Below are positions 49,467 through 63,858 of a stretch of 64,000 nt of DNA, in pieces. The notes below the pieces were generated by a model that did no database searches, was not told where the DNA came from, and worked only from the letters and a program-made list of their open reading frames with translations. The number at the start of each line of letters is the position of its first letter. Positions within the stretch are counted from its first letter, which is position 1. The translations under genes were made by a program, and so were the position numbers. Source of the DNA: Auanema rhodensis (taxonomy: Eukaryota > Nematoda > Chromadorea > Rhabditida > Rhabditidae); NCBI GenBank assembly GCA_964057225.1, contig OZ059894.1:18940476-19004475 (forward strand), in the 5' to 3' direction.

Positions 49467-50870
49467 GCAAAGACGATGGACAATGTTATTCAACGAAAAA
49501 ATTAATTCTTCAGGGTGAAAATCGAGGATATAAGTGTGAACTTATATCAGTTGATATCTCGGTGCATTTTTAAGCTAGCGCAAATCTGATAACACAGATC
49601 GACGCAGCTTAAAAATCCGCATCGAATGCACTATACTACATTGAGAAACGCTTAATACAAAAATTAGTTATGATCGTTTGAAAAATGATCCATTAGTGTA
49701 TGTTGAGTTTCCATGTACACTCAACATTGCTTCCAAAAACATTTTGACAAAACTTTTTTCGAAAAATTTCAAGATAATTTAGCAAAAAGTAGATGTTTTT
49801 AGATTCCTTTTTTCAAGGCAAAGACGATGGACAATGTTATTCAACGAAAAAATTAATTCTTCAGGGTGAAAATCGAGGATATAAGTGTGAACTTATATCA
49901 GTTGATATCTCGGTGCATTTTTAAGCTAGCGCAAATCTGATAACACAGATCGACGCAGCTTAAAAATTTGCATTGAATGCACTATACTACATTGAGAAAC
50001 GCTTAATACAAAAATTAGTTATGATCGTTTGAAAAATGATCCATTAGTGTATGTTGAGTTTCCATGTACACTCAACATTGCTTCCAAAAACATTTTGACA
50101 AAACTTTTTTCGAAAAATTTCAAGATAATTTAGCAAAAAATAGATGTTTTTAGATTCCTTTTTTCAAGGCAAAGACGATGGACAATGTTATTCAACGAAA
50201 AAATTAATTCTTCAGGGTGAAAATCGAGGATATAAGTGTGAACTTATATCAGTTGATATCTCGGTGCATTTTTAAGCTAGCGCAAATCTGATAACACAGA
50301 TCGACGCAGCTTAAAAATCCGCATCGAATGCACTATACTACATTGAGAAACGCTTAATACAAAAATTAGTTATGATCGTTTGAAAAATGATGCATTAGTG
50401 TATGTTGAGTTTCCATGTACACTCAACATTGCTTCCAAAAACATTTTGACAAAAATTTTTTCGAAAAATTTCAAAATAAATTAGCAAAAAATAGATGTTT
50501 TTAGATTCCTTTTTTCAAGGCGAAGACGATGGACAATGTTATTCAACGAAAAAATTAATTCTTCAGGGTGAAAATCGAGGATATAAGTGTGAACTTATAT
50601 CAGTTGATATCTCGGTGCATTTTTAAGCTAGCGCAAATCTGATAACACAGATCGACGCAGCTTAAGAATCCGCATCGAATGCACTATACTACATTGAGAA
50701 ACGCTTAATACAAAAATTAGTTATGATTGTTTGAAAAATGATCCATTAGTGTATGTTGAGTTTCCATGTACACTCAACATTGCTTCCAAAAACATTTTGA
50801 CAAAAATTTTTTCGAAAAATTTCAAAATAAATTAGCAAAAAATAGATGTTTTTAGATTCCTTTTTTCAAG
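49467..50870. repeat. Four-monomer block (1404 bp), copy 1
   Basis: Order: 49467 (C at p224, C at p287), 49818 (TTTGCATTG, CAAGATAATTT, AATAGATG), 50169 (G at p224, AATAAATTAGC) and 50520 (GGCGAAG, CTTAAGAATCC, C at p224). The same order appears at 52627 and 54733. Confidence 0.82.
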
Positions 50871-51222
50871 GCGAAGACGATGGACAATGTTATTCAACGA
50901 AAAAATTAATTCTTCAGGGTGAAAATCGAGGATATAAGTGTGAACTTATATCAGTTGATATCTCGGTGCATTTTTAAGCTAGCGCAAATCTGATAACACA
51001 GATCGACGCAGCTTAAAAATCCGCATCGAATGCACTATACTACATTGAGAAACGCTTAATACAAAAGTTAGTTATGATCGTTTGAAAAATGATGCATTAG
51101 TGTATGTTGAGTTTCCATGTACACTCAACATTGCTTCCAAAAACATTTTGACAAAAATTTTTTCGAAAAATTTCAAAATAAATTAGCAAAAAGTAGATGT
51201 TTTTAGATTCCTTTTTTTCAAG
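50871..51222. repeat. 352-bp monomer with T7 tail and ACAAAAGTTAG (1)
   Basis: It has one extra T in the tail (ATTCCTTTTTTTCAAGG) and G in ACAAAAGTTAG. Both changes are seen only here and in copy 61752, 31 monomers away. The front has G at p3. Confidence 0.92.
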
Positions 51223-52626
51223 GCAAAGACGATGGACAATGTTATTCAACGAAAAAATTAATTCTTCAGGGTGAAAATCGAGGATATAAGTGTGAACTTA
51301 TATCAGTTGATATCTCGGTGCATTTTTAAGCTAGCGCAAATCTGATAACACAGATCGACGCAGCTTAAGAATCCGCATCGAATGCACTATACTACATTGA
51401 GAAACGCTTAATACAAAAATTAGTTATGATCGTTTGAAAAATGATCCATTAGTGTATGTTGAGTTTCCATGTACACTCAACATTGCTTCCAAAAACATTT
51501 TGACAAAACTTTTTTCGAAAAATTTCAAAATAATTTAGCAAAAAGTAGATGTTTTTAGATTCCTTTTTTCAAGGCAAAGACGATGGACAATGTTATTCAA
51601 CGAAAAAATTAATTCTTCAGGGTGAAAATCGAGGATATAAGTGTGAACTTATATCAGTTGATATCTCGGTGCATTTTTAAGCTAGCGCAAATCTGATAAC
51701 ACAGATCGACGCAGCTTAAAAATCCGCATCGAATGCACTATACTACATTGAGAAACGCTTAATACAAAAATTAGTTATGATCGTTTGAAAAATGATGCAT
51801 TAGTGTATGTTGAGTTTCCATGTACACTCAACATTGCTTCCAAAAACATTTTGACAAAAATTTTTTCGAAAAATTTCAAAATAAATTAGCAAAAAATAGA
51901 TGTTTTTAGATTCCTTTTTTCAAGGCGAAGACGATGGACAATGTTATTCAACGAAAAAATTAATTCTTCAGGGTGAAAATCGAGGATATAAGTGTGAACT
52001 TATATCAGTTGATATCTCGGTGCATTTTTAAGCTAGCGCAAATCTGATAACACAGATCGACGCAGCTTAAGAATCCGCATCGAATGCACTATACTACATT
52101 GAGAAACGCTTAATACAAAAATTAGTTATGATCGTTTGAAAAATGATGCATTAGTGTATGTTGAGTTTCCATGTACACTCAACATTGCTTCCAAAAACAT
52201 TTTGACAAAAATTTTTTCGAAAAATTTCAAAATAAATTAGCAAAAAACAGATGTTTTTGGATTCCTTTTTTCAAGGCAAAGACGATGGACAATGTTATTC
52301 AACGAAAAAATTAATTCTTCAGGGTGAAAATCGAGGATATAAGTGTGAACTTATATCAGTTGATATCTCGGTGCATTTTTAAGCTAGCGCAAATCTGATA
52401 ACACAGATCGACGCAGCTTAAAAATTTGCATTGAATGCACTATACTACATTGAGAAACGCTTAATACAAAAATTAGTTATGATCGTTTGAAAAATGATCC
52501 ATTAGTGTATGTTGAGTTTCCATGTACACTCAACATTGCTTCCAAAAACATTTTGACAAAACTTTTTTCGAAAAATTTCAAAATAATTTAGCAAAAAGTA
52601 GATGTTTTTAGATTCCTTTTTTCAAG

Positions 52627-54030
52627 GCAAAGACGATGGACAATGTTATTCAACGAAAAAATTAATTCTTCAGGGTGAAAATCGAGGATATAAGTGTGAA
52701 CTTATATCAGTTGATATCTCGGTGCATTTTTAAGCTAGCGCAAATCTGATAACACAGATCGACGCAGCTTAAAAATCCGCATCGAATGCACTATACTACA
52801 TTAAGAAACGCTTAATACAAAAATTAGTTATGATCGTTTGAAAAATGATCCATTAGTGTATGTTGAGTTTCCATGTACACTCAACATTGCTTCCAAAAAC
52901 ATTTTGACAAAACTTTTTTCGAAAAATTTCAAAATAATTTAGCAAAAAGTAGATGTTTTTAGATTCCTTTTTTCAAGGCAAAGACGATGGACAATGTTAT
53001 TCAACGAAAAAATTAATTCTTCAGGGTGAAAATCGAGGATATAAGTGTGAACTTATATCAGTTGATATCTCGGTGCATTTTTAAGCTAGCGCAAATCTGA
53101 TAACACAGATCGACGCAGCTTAAAAATTTGCATTGAATGCACTATACTACATTGAGAAACGCTTAATACAAAAATTAGTTATGATCGTTTGAAAAATGAT
53201 CCATTAGTGTATGTTGAGTTTCCATGTACACTCAACATTGCTTCCAAAAACATTTTGACAAAACTTTTTTCGAAAAATTTCAAGATAATTTAGCAAAAAA
53301 TAGATGTTTTTAGATTCCTTTTTTCAAGGCAAAGACGATGGACAATGTTATTCAACGAAAAAATTAATTCTTCAGGGTGAAAATCGAGGATATAAGTGTG
53401 AACTTATATCAGTTGATATCTCGGTGCATTTTTAAGCTAGCGCAAATCTGATAACACAGATCGACGCAGCTTAAAAATCCGCATCGAATGCACTATACTA
53501 CATTGAGAAACGCTTAATACAAAAATTAGTTATGATCGTTTGAAAAATGATGCATTAGTGTATGTTGAGTTTCCATGTACACTCAACATTGCTTCCAAAA
53601 ACATTTTGACAAAAATTTTTTCGAAAAATTTCAAAATAAATTAGCAAAAAATAGATGTTTTTAGATTCCTTTTTTCAAGGCGAAGACGATGGACAATGTT
53701 ATTCAACGAAAAAATTAATTCTTCAGGGTGAAAATCGAGGATATAAGTGTGAACTTATATCAGTTGATATCTCGGTGCATTTTTAAGCTAGCGCAAATCT
53801 GATAACACAGATCGACGCAGCTTAAGAATCCGCATCGAATGCACTATACTACATTGAGAAACGCTTAATACAAAAATTAGTTATGATCGTTTGAAAAATG
53901 ATCCATTAGTGTATGTTGAGTTTCCATGTACACTCAACATTGCTTCCAAAAACATTTTGACAAAACTTTTTTCGAAAAATTTCAAAATAATTTAGCAAAA
54001 AGTAGATGTTTTTAGATTCCTTTTTTCAAG
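52627..54030. repeat. Four-monomer block (1404 bp), copy 2
   Basis: Copies 52627 (CATTAAG), 52978 (TTTGCATTG, CAAGATAATTT, AATAGATG), 53329 (AATAAATTAGC) and 53680 (GGCGAAG, CTTAAGAATCC) follow the order of 49467-50870. Copy 3 lies 2106 bp downstream. Confidence 0.85.
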
Positions 54031-54732
54031 GCAAAGACGATGGACAATGTTATTCAACGAAAAAATTAATTCTTCAGGGTGAAAATCGAGGATATAAGTG
54101 TGAACTTATATCAGTTGATATCTCGGTGCATTTTTAAGCTAGCGCAAATCTGATAACACAGATCGACGCAGCTTAAAAATCCGCATCGAATGCACTATAC
54201 TACATTAAGAAACGCTTAATACAAAAATTAGTTATGATCGTTTGAAAAATGATCCATTAGTGTATGTTGAGTTTCCATGTACACTCAACATTGCTTCCAA
54301 AAACATTTTGACAAAACTTTTTTCGAAAAATTTCAAAATAATTTAGCAAAAAGTAGATGTTTTTAGATTCCTTTTTTCAAGGCAAAGACGATGGACAATG
54401 TTATTCAACGAAAAAATTAATTCTTCAGGGTGAAAATCGAGGATATAAGTGTGAACTTATATCAGTTGATATCTCGGTGCATTTTTAAGCTAGCGCAAAT
54501 CTGATAACACAGATCGACGCAGCTTAAAAATTTGCATTGAATGCACTATACTACATTGAGAAACGCTTAATACAAAAATTAGTTATGATCGTTTGAAAAA
54601 TGATCCATTAGTGTATGTTGAGTTTCCATGTACACTCAACATTGCTTCCAAAAACATTTTGACAAAACTTTTTTCGAAAAATTTCAAAATAATTTAGCAA
54701 AAAGTAGATGTTTTTAGATTCCTTTTTTCAAG
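54031..54732. repeat. Dimer (702 bp), CATTAAG monomer + TTTGCATTG monomer
   Basis: Copies 54031 and 54382. The same pair follows at 54733-55434 and precedes at 52627-53328. Its second member has CAAAATAATTT with GTAGATG where the other two pairs have CAAGATAATTT with ATAGATG, so the pair was partly converted by a neighbour. Confidence 0.8.
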
Positions 54733-56136
54733 GCAAAGACGATGGACAATGTTATTCAACGAAAAAATTAATTCTTCAGGGTGAAAATCGAGGATATAAG
54801 TGTGAACTTATATCAGTTGATATCTCGGTGCATTTTTAAGCTAGCGCAAATCTGATAACACAGATCGACGCAGCTTAAAAATCCGCATCGAATGCACTAT
54901 ACTACATTAAGAAACGCTTAATACAAAAATTAGTTATGATCGTTTGAAAAATGATCCATTAGTGTATGTTGAGTTTCCATGTACACTCAACATTGCTTCC
55001 AAAAACATTTTGACAAAACTTTTTTCGAAAAATTTCAAAATAATTTAGCAAAAAGTAGATGTTTTTAGATTCCTTTTTTCAAGGCAAAGACGATGGACAA
55101 TGTTATTCAACGAAAAAATTAATTCTTCAGGGTGAAAATCGAGGATATAAGTGTGAACTTATATCAGTTGATATCTCGGTGCATTTTTAAGCTAGCGCAA
55201 ATCTGATAACACAGATCGACGCAGCTTAAAAATTTGCATTGAATGCACTATACTACATTGAGAAACGCTTAATACAAAAATTAGTTATGATCGTTTGAAA
55301 AATGATCCATTAGTGTATGTTGAGTTTCCATGTACACTCAACATTGCTTCCAAAAACATTTTGACAAAACTTTTTTCGAAAAATTTCAAGATAATTTAGC
55401 AAAAAATAGATGTTTTTAGATTCCTTTTTTCAAGGCAAAGACGATGGACAATGTTATTCAACGAAAAAATTAATTCTTCAGGGTGAAAATCGAGGATATA
55501 AGTGTGAACTTATATCAGTTGATATCTCGGTGCATTTTTAAGCTAGCGCAAATCTTATAACACAGATCGACGCAGCTTAAAAATCCGCATCGAATGCACT
55601 ATACTACATTGAGAAACGCTTAATACAAAAATTAGTTATGATCGTTTGAAAAATGATGCATTAGTGTATGTTGAGTTTCCATGTACACTCAACATTGCTT
55701 CCAAAAACATTTTGACAAAAATTTTTTCGAAAAATTTCAAAATAAATTAGCAAAAAATAGATGTTTTTAGATTCCTTTTTTCAAGGCGAAGACGATGGAC
55801 AATGTTATTCAACGAAAAAATTAATTCTTCAGGGTGAAAATCGAGGATATAAGTGTGAACTTATATCAGTTGATATCTCGGTGCATTTTTAAGCTAGCGC
55901 AAATCTGATAACACAGATCGACGCAGCTTAAGAATCCGCATCGAATGCACTATACTACATTGAGAAACGCTTAATACAAAAATTAGTTATGATCGTTTGA
56001 AAAATGATCCATTAGTGTATGTTGAGTTTCCATGTACACTCAACATTGCTTCCAAAAACATTTTGACAAAACTTTTTTCGAAAAATTTCAAAATAATTTA
56101 GCAAAAAGTAGATGTTTTTAGATTCCTTTTTTCAAG
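54733..56136. repeat. Four-monomer block (1404 bp), copy 3
   Basis: Copies 54733 (CATTAAG), 55084 (TTTGCATTG, CAAGATAATTT), 55435 (AATAAATTAGC, with private AATCTTATAAC) and 55786 (GGCGAAG, CTTAAGAATCC) match 52627-54030 at an offset of six monomers. Confidence 0.85.
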
Positions 56137-56838
56137 GCAAAGACGATGGACAATGTTATTCAACGAAAAAATTAATTCTTCAGGGTGAAAATCGAGGATA
56201 TAAGTGTGAACTTATATCAGTTGATATCTCGGTGCATTTTTAAGCTAGCGCAAATCTGATAACACAGATCGACGCAGCTTAAAAATCCGCATCGAATGCA
56301 CTATACTACATTGAGAAACGCTTAATACAAAAATTAGTTATGATCGTTTGAAAAATGATCCATTAGTGTATGTTGAGTTTCCATGTACACTCAACATTGC
56401 TTCCAAAAACATTTTGACAAAACTTTTTTCGAAAAATTTCAAAATAATTTAGCAAAAAGTAGATGTTTTTAGATTCCTTTTTTCAAGGCAAAGACGATGG
56501 ACAATGTTATTCAACGAAAAAATTAATTCTTCAGGGTGAAAATCGAGGATATAAGTGTGAACTTATATCAGTTGATATCTCGGTGCATTTTTAAGCTAGC
56601 GCAAATCTGATAACACAGATCGACGCAGCTTAAGAATCCGCATCGAATGCACTATACTACATTGAGAAACGCTTAATACAAAAATTAGTTATGATCGTTT
56701 GAAAAATGATCCATTAGTGTATGTTGAGTTTCCATGTACACTCAACATTGCTTCCAAAAACATTTTGACAAAACTTTTTTCGAAAAATTTCAAAATAATT
56801 TAGCAAAAAGTAGATGTTTTTAGATTCCTTTTTTCAAG

Positions 56839-57188
56839 GCAAAGACGATGGACAATGTTATTCAACGAAAAAATTAATTCTTCAGGGTGAAAATCGAGGA
56901 TATAAGTGTGAACTTATATCAGTTGATATCTCGGTGCATTTTTAAGCTAGCGCAAATCTGATAACACAGATCGACGCAGCTTAAAAATCCGCATCGAATG
57001 CACTATACTACATTGAGAAACGCTTAATACAAAAATTAGTTATGATCGTTTGAAAAATGATGCATTAGTGTATGTTGAGTTTCCATGTACACTCAACATT
57101 GCTTCCAAAAACATTTTGACAAAAATTTTTCGAAAAATTTCAAAATAAATTAGCAAAAAATAGATGTTTTTAGATTCCTTTTTTCAAG
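56839..57188. repeat. 350-bp monomer, one T lost in the p288-293 run
   Basis: The T6 run before CGAAAAATTT has five T here (about 57126-57130). It is private to this copy. It changes the spacing of the A/T-rich dyad p285-303. Confidence 0.92.
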
Positions 57189-60100
57189 GCAAAGACGATG
57201 GACAATGTTATTCAACGAAAAAATTAATTCTTCAGGGTGAAAATCGAGGATATAAGTGTGAACTTATATCAGTTGATATCTCGGTGCATTTTTAAGCTAG
57301 CGCAAATCTGATAACACAGATCGACGCAGCTTAAGAATCCGCATCGAATGCACTATACTACATTGAGAAACGCTTAATACAAAAATTAGTTATGATCGTT
57401 TGAAAAATGATCCATTAGTGTATGTTGAGTTTCCATGTACACTCAACATTGCTTCCAAAAACATTTTGACAAAACTTTTTTCGAAAAATTTCAAAATAAT
57501 TTAGCAAAAAGTAGATGTTTTTAGATTCCTTTTTTCAAGGCAAAGACGATGGACAATGTTATTCAACGAAAACATTAATTCTTCAGGGTGAAAATCGAGG
57601 ATATAAGTGTGAACTTATATCAGTTGATATCTCGGTGCATTTTTAAGCTAGCGCAAATCTGATAACACAGATCGACGCAGCTTAAAAATCCGCATCGAAT
57701 GCACTATACTACATTGAGAAACGCTTAATACAAAAATTAGTTATGATCGTTTGAAAAATGATGCATTAGTGTATGTTGAGTTTCCATGTACACTCAACAT
57801 TGCTTCCAAAAACATTTTGACAAAAATTTTTTCGAAAAATTTCAAAATAAATTAGCAAAAAATAGATGTTTTTGGATTCCTTTTTTCAAGGCAAAGACGA
57901 TGGACAATGTTATTCAACGAAAACATTAATTCTTCAGGGTGAAAATCGAGGATATAAGTGTGAACTTATATCAGTTGATATCTCGGTGCATTTTTAAGCT
58001 AGCGCAAATCTGATAACACAGATCGACGCAGCTTAAGAATCCGCATCGAATGCACTATACTACATTGAGAAACGCTTAATACAAAAATTAGTTATGATCG
58101 TTTGAAAAATGATGCATTAGTGTATGTTGAGTTTCCATGTACACTCAACATTGCTTCCAAAAACATTTTGACAAAAATTTTTTCGAAAAATTTCAAAATA
58201 AATTAGCAAAAAATAGATGTTTTTAGATTCCTTTTTTCAAGGCAAAGACGATGGACAATGTTATTCAACGAAAAAATTAATTCTTCAGGGTGAAAATCGA
58301 GGATATAAGTGTGAACTTATATCAGTTGATATCTCGGTGCATTTTTAAGCTAGCGCAAATCTGATAACACAGATCGACGCAGCTTAAAAATCCGCATCGA
58401 ATGCACTATACTACATTGAGAAACGCTTAATACAAAAATTAGTTATGATCGTTTGAAAAATGATGCATTAGTGTATGTTGAGTTTCCATGTACACTCAAC
58501 ATTGCTTCCAAAAACATTTTGACAAAAATTTTTTCGAAAAATTTCAAAATAAATTAGCAAAAAATAGATGTTTTTGGATTCCTTTTTTCAAGGCAAAGAC
58601 GATGGACAATGTTATTCAACGAAAACATTAATTCTTCAGGGTGAAAATCGAGGATATAAGTGTGAACTTATATCAGTTGATATCTCGGTGCATTTTTAAG
58701 CTAGCGCAAATCTGATAACACAGATCGACGCAGCTTAAGAATCCGCATCGAATGCACTATACTACATTGAGAAACGCTTAATACAAAAATTAGTTATGAT
58801 CGTTTGAAAAATGATCCATTAGTGTATGTTGAGTTTCCATGTACACTCAACATTGCTTCCAAAAACATTTTGACAAAAATTTTTTCGAAAAATTTCAAAA
58901 TAAATTAGCAAAAAATAGATGTTTTTGGATTCCTTTTTTCAAGGCAAAGACGATGGACAATGTTATTCAACGAAAACATTAATTCTTCAGGGTGAAAATC
59001 GAGGATATAAGTGTGAACTTATATCAGTTGATATCTCGGTGCATTTTTAAGCTAGCGCAAATCTGATAACACAGATCGACGCAGCTTAAGAATCCGCATC
59101 GAATGCACTATACTACATTGAGAAACGCTTAATACAAAAATTAGTTATGATCGTTTGAAAAATGATCCATTAGTGTATGTTGAGTTTCCATGTACACTCA
59201 ACATTGCTTCCAAAAACATTTTGACAAAACTTTTTTCGAAAAATTTCAAAATAATTTAGCAAAAAGTAGATGTTTTTAGATTCCTTTTTTCAAGGCAAAG
59301 ACGATGGACAATGTTATTCAACGAAAAAATTAATTCTTCAGGGTGAAAATCGAGGATATAAGTGTGAACTTATATCAGTTGATATCTCGGTGCATTTTTA
59401 AGCTAGCGCAAATCTGATAACACAGATCGACGCAGCTTAAAAATCCGCATCGAATGCACTATACTACATTGAGAAACGCTTAATACAAAAATTAGTTATG
59501 ATCGTTTGAAAAATGATGCATTAGTGTATGTTGAGTTTCCATGTACACTCAACATTGCTTCCAAAAACATTTTGACAAAACTTTTTTCGAAAAATTTCAA
59601 GATAATTTAGCAAAAAATAGATGTTTTTAGATTCCTTTTTTCAAGGCAAAGACGATGGACAATGTTATTCAACGAAAAAATTAATTCTTCAGGGTGAAAA
59701 TCGAGGATATAAGTGTGAACTTATATCAGTTGATATCTCGGTGCATTTTTAAGCTAGCGCAAATCTGATAACACAGATCGACGCAGCTTAAAAATCCGCA
59801 TCGAATGCACTATACTACATTGAGAAACGCCTAATACAAAAATTAGTTATGATCGTTTGAAAAATGATCCATTAGTGTATGTTGAGTTTCCATGTACACT
59901 CAACATTGCTTCCAAAAACATTTTGACAAAAATTTTTTCGAAAAATTTCAAAATAAATTAGCAAAAAATAGATGTTTTTAGATTCCTTTTTTCAAGGCGA
60001 AGACGATGGACAATGTTATTCAACGAAAAAATTAATTCTTCAGGGTGAAAATCGAGGATATAAGTGTGAACTTATATCAGTTGATATCTCGGTGCATTTT

Positions 60101-61751
60101 TAAGCTAGCGCAAATCTGATAACACAGATCGACGCAGCTTAAGAATCCGCATCGAATGCACTATACTACATTGAGAAACGCTTAATACAAAAATTAGTTA
60201 TGATCGTTTGAAAAATGATGCATTAGTGTATGTTGAGTTTCCATGTACACTCAACATTGCTTCCAAAAACATTTTGACAAAAATTTTTTCGAAAAATTTC
60301 AAAATAAATTAGCAAAAAATAGATGTTTTTGGATTCCTTTTTTCAAGGCAAAGACGATGGACAATGTTATTCAACGAAAACATTAATTCTTCAGGGTGAA
60401 AATCGAGGATATAAGTGTGAACTTATATCAGTTGATATCTCGGTGCATTTTTAAGCTAGCGCAAATCTGATAACACAGATCGACGCAGCTTAAAAATCCG
60501 CATCGAATGCACTATACTACATTGAGAAACGCTTAATACAAAAATTAGTTATGATCGTTTGAAAAATGATGCATTAGTGTATGTTGAGTTTCCATGTACA
60601 CTCAACATTGCTTCCAAAAACATTTTGACAAAAATTTTTTCGAAAAATTTCAAAATAAATTAGCAAAAAATAGATGTTTTTAGATTCCTTTTTTCAAGGC
60701 AAAGACGATGGACAATGTTATTCAACGAAAAAATTAATTCTTCAGGGTGAAAATCGAGGATATAAGTGTGAACTTATATCAGTTGATATCTCGGTGCATT
60801 TTTAAGCTAGCGCAAATCTGATAACACAGATCGACGCAGCTTAAAAATTTGCATTGAATGCACTATACTACATTGAGAAACGCTTAATACAAAAATTAGT
60901 TATGATCGTTTGAAAAATGATCCATTAGTGTATGTTGAGTTTCCATGTACACTCAACATTGCTTCCAAAAACATTTTGACAAAACTTTTTTCGAAAAATT
61001 TCAAGATAATTTAGCAAAAAGTAGATGTTTTTAGATTCCTTTTTTCAAGGCAAAAACGATGGACAATGTTATTCAACGAAAAAATTAATTCTTCAGGGTG
61101 AAAATCGAGGATATAAGTGTGAACTTATATCAGTTGATATCTCGGTGCATTTTTAAGCTAGCGCAAATCTGATAACACAGATCGACGCAGCTTAAAAATT
61201 TGCATTGAATGCACTATACTACATTGAGAAACGCTTAATACAAAAATTAGTTATGATCGTTTGAAAAATGATCCATTAGTGTATGTTGAGTTTCCATGTA
61301 CACTCAACATTGCTTCCAAAAACATTTTGACAAAACTTTTTTCGAAAAATTTCAAGATAATTTAGCAAAAAATAGATGTTTTTAGATTCCTTTTTTCAAG
61401 GCAAAGACGATGGACAATGTTATTCAACGAAAAAATTAATTCTTCAGGGTGAAAATCGAGGATATAAGTGTGAACTTATATCAGTTGATATCTCGGTGCA
61501 TTTTTAAGCTAGCGCAAATCTGATAACACAGATCGACGCAGCTTAAGAATCCGCATCGAATGCACTATACTACATTGAGAAACGCTTAATACAAAAATTA
61601 GTTATGATCGTTTGAAAAATGATCCATTAGTGTATGTTGAGTTTCCATGTACACTCAACATTGCTTCCAAAAACATTTTGACAAAACTTTTTTCGAAAAA
61701 TTTCAGAATAATTTAGCAAAAAGTAGATGTTTTTAGATTCCTTTTTTCAAG

Positions 61752-62103
61752 GCAAAGACGATGGACAATGTTATTCAACGAAAAAATTAATTCTTCAGGG
61801 TGAAAATCGAGGATATAAGTGTGAACTTATATCAGTTGATATCTCGGTGCATTTTTAAGCTAGCGCAAATCTGATAACACAGATCGACGCAGCTTAAAAA
61901 TCCGCATCGAATGCACTATACTACATTGAGAAACGCTTAATACAAAAGTTAGTTATGATCGTTTGAAAAATGATGCATTAGTGTATGTTGAGTTTCCATG
62001 TACACTCAACATTGCTTCCAAAAACATTTTGACAAAAATTTTTTCGAAAAATTTCAAAATAAATTAGCAAAAAGTAGATGTTTTTAGATTCCTTTTTTTC
62101 AAG
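61752..62103. repeat. 352-bp monomer with T7 tail and ACAAAAGTTAG (2)
   Basis: Shares the extra T and the ACAAAAGTTAG base with 50871-51222. The monomers on either side do not match the neighbours of 50871, so only about one monomer is shared. Confidence 0.92.
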
Positions 62104-62454
62104 GCAAAGACGATGGACAATGTTATTCAACGAAAAAATTAATTCTTCAGGGTGAAAATCGAGGATATAAGTGTGAACTTATATCAGTTGATATCTCGGT
62201 GCATTTTTAAGCTAGCGCAAATCTGATAACACAGATCGACGCAGCTTAAAAATCCGCATCGAATGCACTATACTACATTGAGAAACGCTTAATACAAAAA
62301 TTAGTTATGATCGTTTGAAAAATGATGCATTAGTGTATGTTGAGTTTCCATGTACACTCAACATTGCTTCCAAAAACATTTTGACAAAAATTTTTTCGAA
62401 AAATTTCAAAATAATTTAGCAAAAAGTAGATGTTTTTAGATTCCTTTTTTCAAG

Positions 62455-62805
62455 GCAAAGACGATGGACAATGTTATTCAACGAAAAAATTAATTCTTCA
62501 GGGTGAAAATCGAGGATATAAGTGTGAACTTATATCAGTTGATATCTCGGTGCATTTTTAAGCTAGCGCAAATCTGATAACACAGATCGACGCAGCTTAA
62601 AAATCCGCATCGAATGCACTATACTACATTAAGAAACGCTTAATACAAAAATTAGTTATGATCGTTTGAAAAATGATGCATTAGTGTATGTTGAGTTTCC
62701 ATGTACACTCAACATTGCTTCCAAAAACATTTTGACAAAAATTTTTTCGAAAAATTTCAGAATAATTCAGCAAAAAGTAGATGATTTTAGATTCCATTTT
62801 TCAAA
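62455..62805. repeat. Monomer with an unusually divergent tail
   Basis: The tail (about 62758-62806) carries several changes at once: TTTCAGAATAATTCAGC, AGATGATTTTAG, TTCCATTTTT and CAAAGCAAAG. The next copy (62806) begins with GATGAACAATG. It also has CATTAAG. No other tail in the window has this combination. Confidence 0.9.
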
Positions 62806-63858
62806 GCAAAGACGATGAACAATGTTATTCAACGAAAAAATTAATTCTTCAGGGTGAAAATCGAGGATATAAGTGTGAACTTATATCAGTTGATATCTCG
62901 GTGCATTTTTAAGCTAGCGCAAATCTGATAACACAGATCGACGCAGCTTAAGAATCCGCATCGAATGCACTATACTACATTGAGAAACGCTTAATACAAA
63001 AATTAGTTATGATCGTTTGAAAAATGATCCATTAGTGTATGTTGAGTTTCCATGTACACTCAACATTGCTTCCAAAAACATTTTGACAAAACTTTTTTCG
63101 AAAAATTTCAAAATAATTTAGCAAAAAGTAGATGTTTTTAGATTCCTTTTTTCAAGGCAAAGACGATGGACAATGTTATTCAACGAAAAAATTAATTCTT
63201 CAGGGTGAAAATCGAGGATATAAGTGTGAACTTATATCAGTTGATATCTCGGTGCATTTTTAAGCTAGCGCAAATCTGATAACACAGATCGACGCAGCTT
63301 AAAAATCCGCATCGAATGCACTATACTACATTGAGAAACGCTTAATACAAAAATTAGTTATGATCGTTTGAAAAATGATGCATTAGTGTATGTTGAGTTT
63401 CCATGTACACTCAACATTGCTTCCAAAAACATTTTGACAAAAATTTTTTCGAAAAATTTCAAAATAAATTAGCAAAAAATAGATGTTTTTAGATTCCTTT
63501 TTTCAAGGCAAAGACGATGGACAATGTTATTCAACGAAAAAATTAATTCTTCAGGGTGAAAATCGAGGATATAAGTGTGAACTTATATCAGTTGATATCT
63601 CGGTGCATTTTTAAGCTAGCGCAAATCTGATAACACAGATCGACGCAGCTTAAGAATCCGCATCGAATGCACTATACTACATTGAGAAACGCTCAATACA
63701 AAAATTAGTTATGATCGTTTGAAAAATGATCCATTAGTGTATGTTGAGTTTCCATGTACACTCAACATTGCTTCCAAAAACATTTTGACAAAACTTTTTT
63801 CGAAAAATTTCAAAATAATTTAGCAAAAAGTAGATGTTTTTAGATTCCTTTTTTCAAG

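Larger units (their letters stand above)
39289..63858. repeat. Sub-array E: 70 monomers of mixed late types
   Basis: Two tail types interchange: ACAAAACTTTTTTCG (C at p287) with AATAATTTAGC, and ACAAAAATTTTTTCG with AATAAATTAGC and AATAGATG (A at p312 and p323). Other alleles are CTTAAGAATCC (G at p147), GGCGAAGACG (G at p3), TTTGCATTG (T at p151, p152, p157), TTTTTGGATTCC (G at p335) and CGAAAACATTAATTC (C at p34, only in 57540-60698). Length exceptions are 46309 and 56839 (350 bp), 50871 and 61752 (352 bp). Confidence 0.88.
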
